Below, piece by piece: positions 61,919 through 64,000 of a DNA stretch of 64,000 nt (position 1 is the stretch's first letter; the number at the start of each line of letters is the position of its first letter). This stretch comes from an uncultured Pseudomonadales bacterium (GTDB lineage Bacteria; Pseudomonadota; Gammaproteobacteria; Pseudomonadales; Azotimanducaceae). The position numbers and the translations under genes were made by a program. The DNA lies in contig OY282379.1 in the NCBI GenBank assembly GCA_958295875.1, positions 496,001 to 560,000 on the forward strand, written 5' to 3'. Under the pieces are notes generated by a model. The model was not told where the DNA came from. It saw only the letters and a program-made list of their open reading frames with translations, and did not search any database.

Positions 61919-62265
61919 GAACCGCATCATCACCCTGAACGATCTCCGCGACGAACTGTGGACGAGCCTGTTGCGCATGGGTTCGCCGCGCGTGACGCCG
62001 CGTGCCATTGAAGCCGCGCCAAGGCCGACGCGACGCCATCGGCGCCATGCGCACCAAGGCCGCTGTGCGAGCCTAGGCTACATTCGCCCGTGCGTATCAC
62101 CATGCGTCTCCCCCTGCCTGCACACCGCCGCCTAACCAGTGCGCACCGCCGCATTGTAAGCCCATGAGCGCGCACCCGTTGCGGCGCACCCTCAAAGCCG
62201 AGGCAACCGCCACCCGCAGCTTGTAGTAGGCTACGAAGCCTCTGTTGGCGACACTTGGGCGAGCC

Positions 62266-63204
62266 ATGCGGCGAAGCCACCCGTCGGCTCTGCATCACCG
62301 CTTGGGCCCGGCCAGCGGCGCACTCGGCACCAAGCGCCGCGGCGTCGCGCTAGGCTGGCGGTTCCTAGGCTTCATCCTCGCAGCCTTGGCCACGGCCGTG
62401 ACAGCTGGGTGCAGCGACGGAACGCCGGAGACGGTCGCCGAACCGGCTGATGACCCCACCAGCGCTTGGCAGGTTCCCCGCACCGCCCATGGCGACCCAG
62501 ACCTGAACGGCATTTGGCAAGCCCTCGGCACCGCGCATTGGGAGCTGGAGGCACACTCGGCGCGGCAAGGGCCTTTTCCCATGTTCGGTGCCTTGGGAGC
62601 AATTCCCGCCGGCCTCTCGGTAGTGGAAGGCGGCACGATTCCCTACCAAGACTGGGCGTTGCGCCAGCGCGACGAGAACCGCGCCAACTGGCTGCAGCGA
62701 GACCCGGCGGTGAAGTGCTACATGCCCGGCATCCCACGCGCCGTTTACATGCCGTTCCCGTTCCAGTTCGTGCAAACGCCAGACGCCATCCTCGCCGCCT
62801 ACGAGTTCGCCAGCACCAGCCGCATCATCCACTTGAACCGCCCCGGCGCCGAAGCGCCGCTGCCAGCTTGGATGGGGCACTCCCTCGGCCACTGGGACGG
62901 GGATTCGCTGGTGGTGGAGGTGACGGACCAAGTGCCGGACACTTGGCTCGACGCCGCCGGCAACTTCCACAGCGAAGCGCTCAAGGTGACCGAACGCTAC
63001 ACCCGCGTCGGCGCGGACGTGATGCGCTACGAGGCGACGCTTGAAGACCCAGAGGTGTTCACCCGTCCTTGGCGCATCTCCATGCCGCTCTACCGCCGCT
63101 TGGAGGACAACGCGCAACTCTTGGAGTTCAAGTGCGTGGAGTTCGCCGAGGAGGCGACTTACGGGCACCTCTACGCCCCATCCAACGCAACGGAGGCAAA
63201 ATGA
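62266..63204 (+). CDS. Secreted lipoprotein of unknown function (first of a related pair)
   Basis: A 312-residue protein from ATG 62266 (a TTG 21 bp upstream is possible). A long basic n-region precedes the helix WRFLGFILAALATAVTAGC with lipobox VTAGC. The body has PRTAHGDPDLNGIWQALGTA, CYMPGIPRAVYMPFPFQFV and GHWDGDSLVVEVTDQVPDTW, a pattern common in Acidobacteria, Gemmatimonadetes and marine Gammaproteobacteria with no known role. The DNA shares an ATGA overlap with the next gene, which encodes a relative (G-x-W-x-GD-x-LVVE). Confidence 0.75.
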   Translation: MRRSHPSALHHRLGPASGALGTKRRGVALGWRFLGFILAALATAVTAGCSDGTPETVAEPADDPTSAWQVPRTAHGDPDLNGIWQALGTAHWELEAHSARQGPFPMFGALGAIPAGLSVVEGGTIPYQDWALRQRDENRANWLQRDPAVKCYMPGIPRAVYMPFPFQFVQTPDAILAAYEFASTSRIIHLNRPGAEAPLPAWMGHSLGHWDGDSLVVEVTDQVPDTWLDAAGNFHSEALKVTERYTRVGADVMRYEATLEDPEVFTRPWRISMPLYRRLEDNAQLLEFKCVEFAEEATYGHLYAPSNATEAK

Positions 63205-64000
63205 ACGCAACGCGCAATTGGCTTAGCGCCTTGACCGTGGTGGCCGCCATCACCGCCGGCGCCACCGAACAAGAGATGCCGAAGACGGCTTGGGGCGTGC
63301 CAGACCTGCAAGGCACTTGGGATTTTCGCACCCTCACGCCGCTGGAAAGGCCAGCGGCGCTGCAGGACAAGGAGTACCTCACCGCGGAAGAGGCGGCCGA
63401 GTTCGAGCGCACGGTCGCCGAGCGCCGCGCCACGCAGGCAGAGGTCGACGGCCAAGCGGATGTGGATGTGGGCTACAACGCCGGCTTTCTCGATTTGGGC
63501 AGCGAACTCGGCGGCAACCTGCGCACATCCCAAGTGGTCGATCCGCCAGACGGGCGGCTGCCCGCGCCCACCGATGCGATGCTGCGCCGGTACGCCGAGT
63601 GGCGGGAGGCATGGAGCCGCGCGCCGCGCACCCCGGCAGACCGTCCTCCCGCAACGCGCTGCTTGGTCGGCTTCAATGCCGGCCCGCCGATGATGTCGAG
63701 CGCCTACAACAACATCATGCGTGTCTTCCAAGCGCCCGGCTACGTCGCCATCTTGAACGAGATGGTGAACGACCATCGCATCATTCCCTTGGATGGCAGG
63801 GAGCATGTGCCGAGCTCCGTGCGCCTTTGGAAGGGGGACTCGCGGGGCCGCTGGGAAGGCGACGCCCTCGTCGTGGAAACACGCAACTTCACGCCCCACA
63901 CCACCTTCCGCGGCTCCGGCCCGAACATGATTCTGACGGAGCGCTTCACCCGCATCGACGACGACACGCTGCGCTACGAATACACCGTGGACGACCCGGA
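63201..64000 (+). CDS. Secreted protein of the same family, cut by the window edge
   Basis: The first 266 codons are in view. The start MNATRNWLSALTVVAAITAG gives a short signal peptide, and its ATG overlaps the previous stop by 4 bp. WGVPDLQGTWDFRTLTPLER opens the body, and GRWEGDALVVETRNFTPHTT parallels the previous gene. RCLVGFNAGPPMMSSAYNNI is a further conserved piece. It lacks a lipobox Cys, so it is likely soluble in the periplasm or beyond. The C-terminus is missing. Confidence 0.75.
   Translation, partial: MNATRNWLSALTVVAAITAGATEQEMPKTAWGVPDLQGTWDFRTLTPLERPAALQDKEYLTAEEAAEFERTVAERRATQAEVDGQADVDVGYNAGFLDLGSELGGNLRTSQVVDPPDGRLPAPTDAMLRRYAEWREAWSRAPRTPADRPPATRCLVGFNAGPPMMSSAYNNIMRVFQAPGYVAILNEMVNDHRIIPLDGREHVPSSVRLWKGDSRGRWEGDALVVETRNFTPHTTFRGSGPNMILTERFTRIDDDTLRYEYTVDDP

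Noticed and set aside
61917..62135. Small plus-strand gene beginning MNRIITLNDL
   Set aside because: The first 20 residues look plausible but the rest is Arg/His/Cys noise, and it overlaps the start of the PQQ gene.
1..64000. CRISPR arrays, tRNA and rRNA genes
   Set aside because: I looked for regularly spaced repeats and for cloverleaf or rRNA signatures and saw none; a covariance-model scan would be needed to exclude a missed tRNA.

Overview
The window is high-GC DNA (mid-60s percent GC by eye) with the gene style of an uncultured gammaproteobacterium. The main pointer is the block lptG-lptF divergent from pepA-holC-valS, an order typical of Gammaproteobacteria. Also present are an EnvZ/OmpR pair, HisH/HisF, ferrochelatase, AhcY, cytochrome c5, a TonB-dependent receptor and many enzymes common in marine or host-associated uncultured lineages: amidohydrolase-2, LLM oxidoreductase, CaiB-type CoA transferase and PQQ dehydrogenase. 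I see no rRNA, tRNA or CRISPR array.

Layout. 1-8.5 kb: start of a rhomboid-like gene, a Vsr repair nuclease with a partner gene, LptG/LptF, then PepA, HolC and ValS. 8.5-13.8 kb: an accessory island. Two intact, lower-GC genes (a PLD-like nuclease candidate and a large protein of unknown family) sit between broken adhesin-like, TonB-receptor and IS5-type fragments. 13.8-17.3 kb: quinone oxidoreductase, HisF/HisH, ferrochelatase. 17.3-20 kb: an insertion sequence whose shifted transposase frame runs on into an amidohydrolase gene. 20.2-24.1 kb: two-component system and thiolase. 24.2-27.4 kb: a translationally overlapping trio (sulfatase-like membrane protein, tiny membrane protein, methyltransferase) that looks like a surface-glycan modification unit. 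27.65-28.83 kb: a complete IS5-type element with a CTAG target duplication. 28.9-35.6 kb: a TonB receptor, a large lipoprotein and a small exported protein with PHO-box-like sites upstream, a small lipoprotein with a clear promoter and possible operator, and a PPK2-type polyphosphate kinase.

35.8-43.8 kb: an eight-haem cytochrome/TPR lipoprotein, an alpha/beta hydrolase coupled to a CinA-nucleotidyltransferase fusion, two DNA glycosylases and a MATE exporter. 44.0-45.9 kb: a HindIII-like restriction-modification pair. 46.1-53.9 kb: LLM oxidoreductase/SDR pair, cytochrome c5, AhcY, a probable SelW-like selenoprotein hidden by an in-frame UGA, a PPOX-family protein and a CaiB/membrane protein/GPH transporter operon. 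54.0-57.0 kb: a P-II-like protein with two DUF1538 membrane proteins, and a MoxR ATPase. 57.0-64.0 kb: MFS exporter, amidohydrolase, PQQ dehydrogenase and two related secreted proteins, the last cut by the window edge.

The strongest novelty candidates are the selenoprotein at 49666-49896 (UGA at the second position of a CxxC motif, missed by standard gene calling), the two-gene island at 9463-12771 (a possible defence module), and the PHO-box-controlled TonB/lipoprotein locus at 28.9-33.8 kb next to a polyphosphate kinase. All functional statements rest on reading the sequence and on remembered family features; no database search was run.
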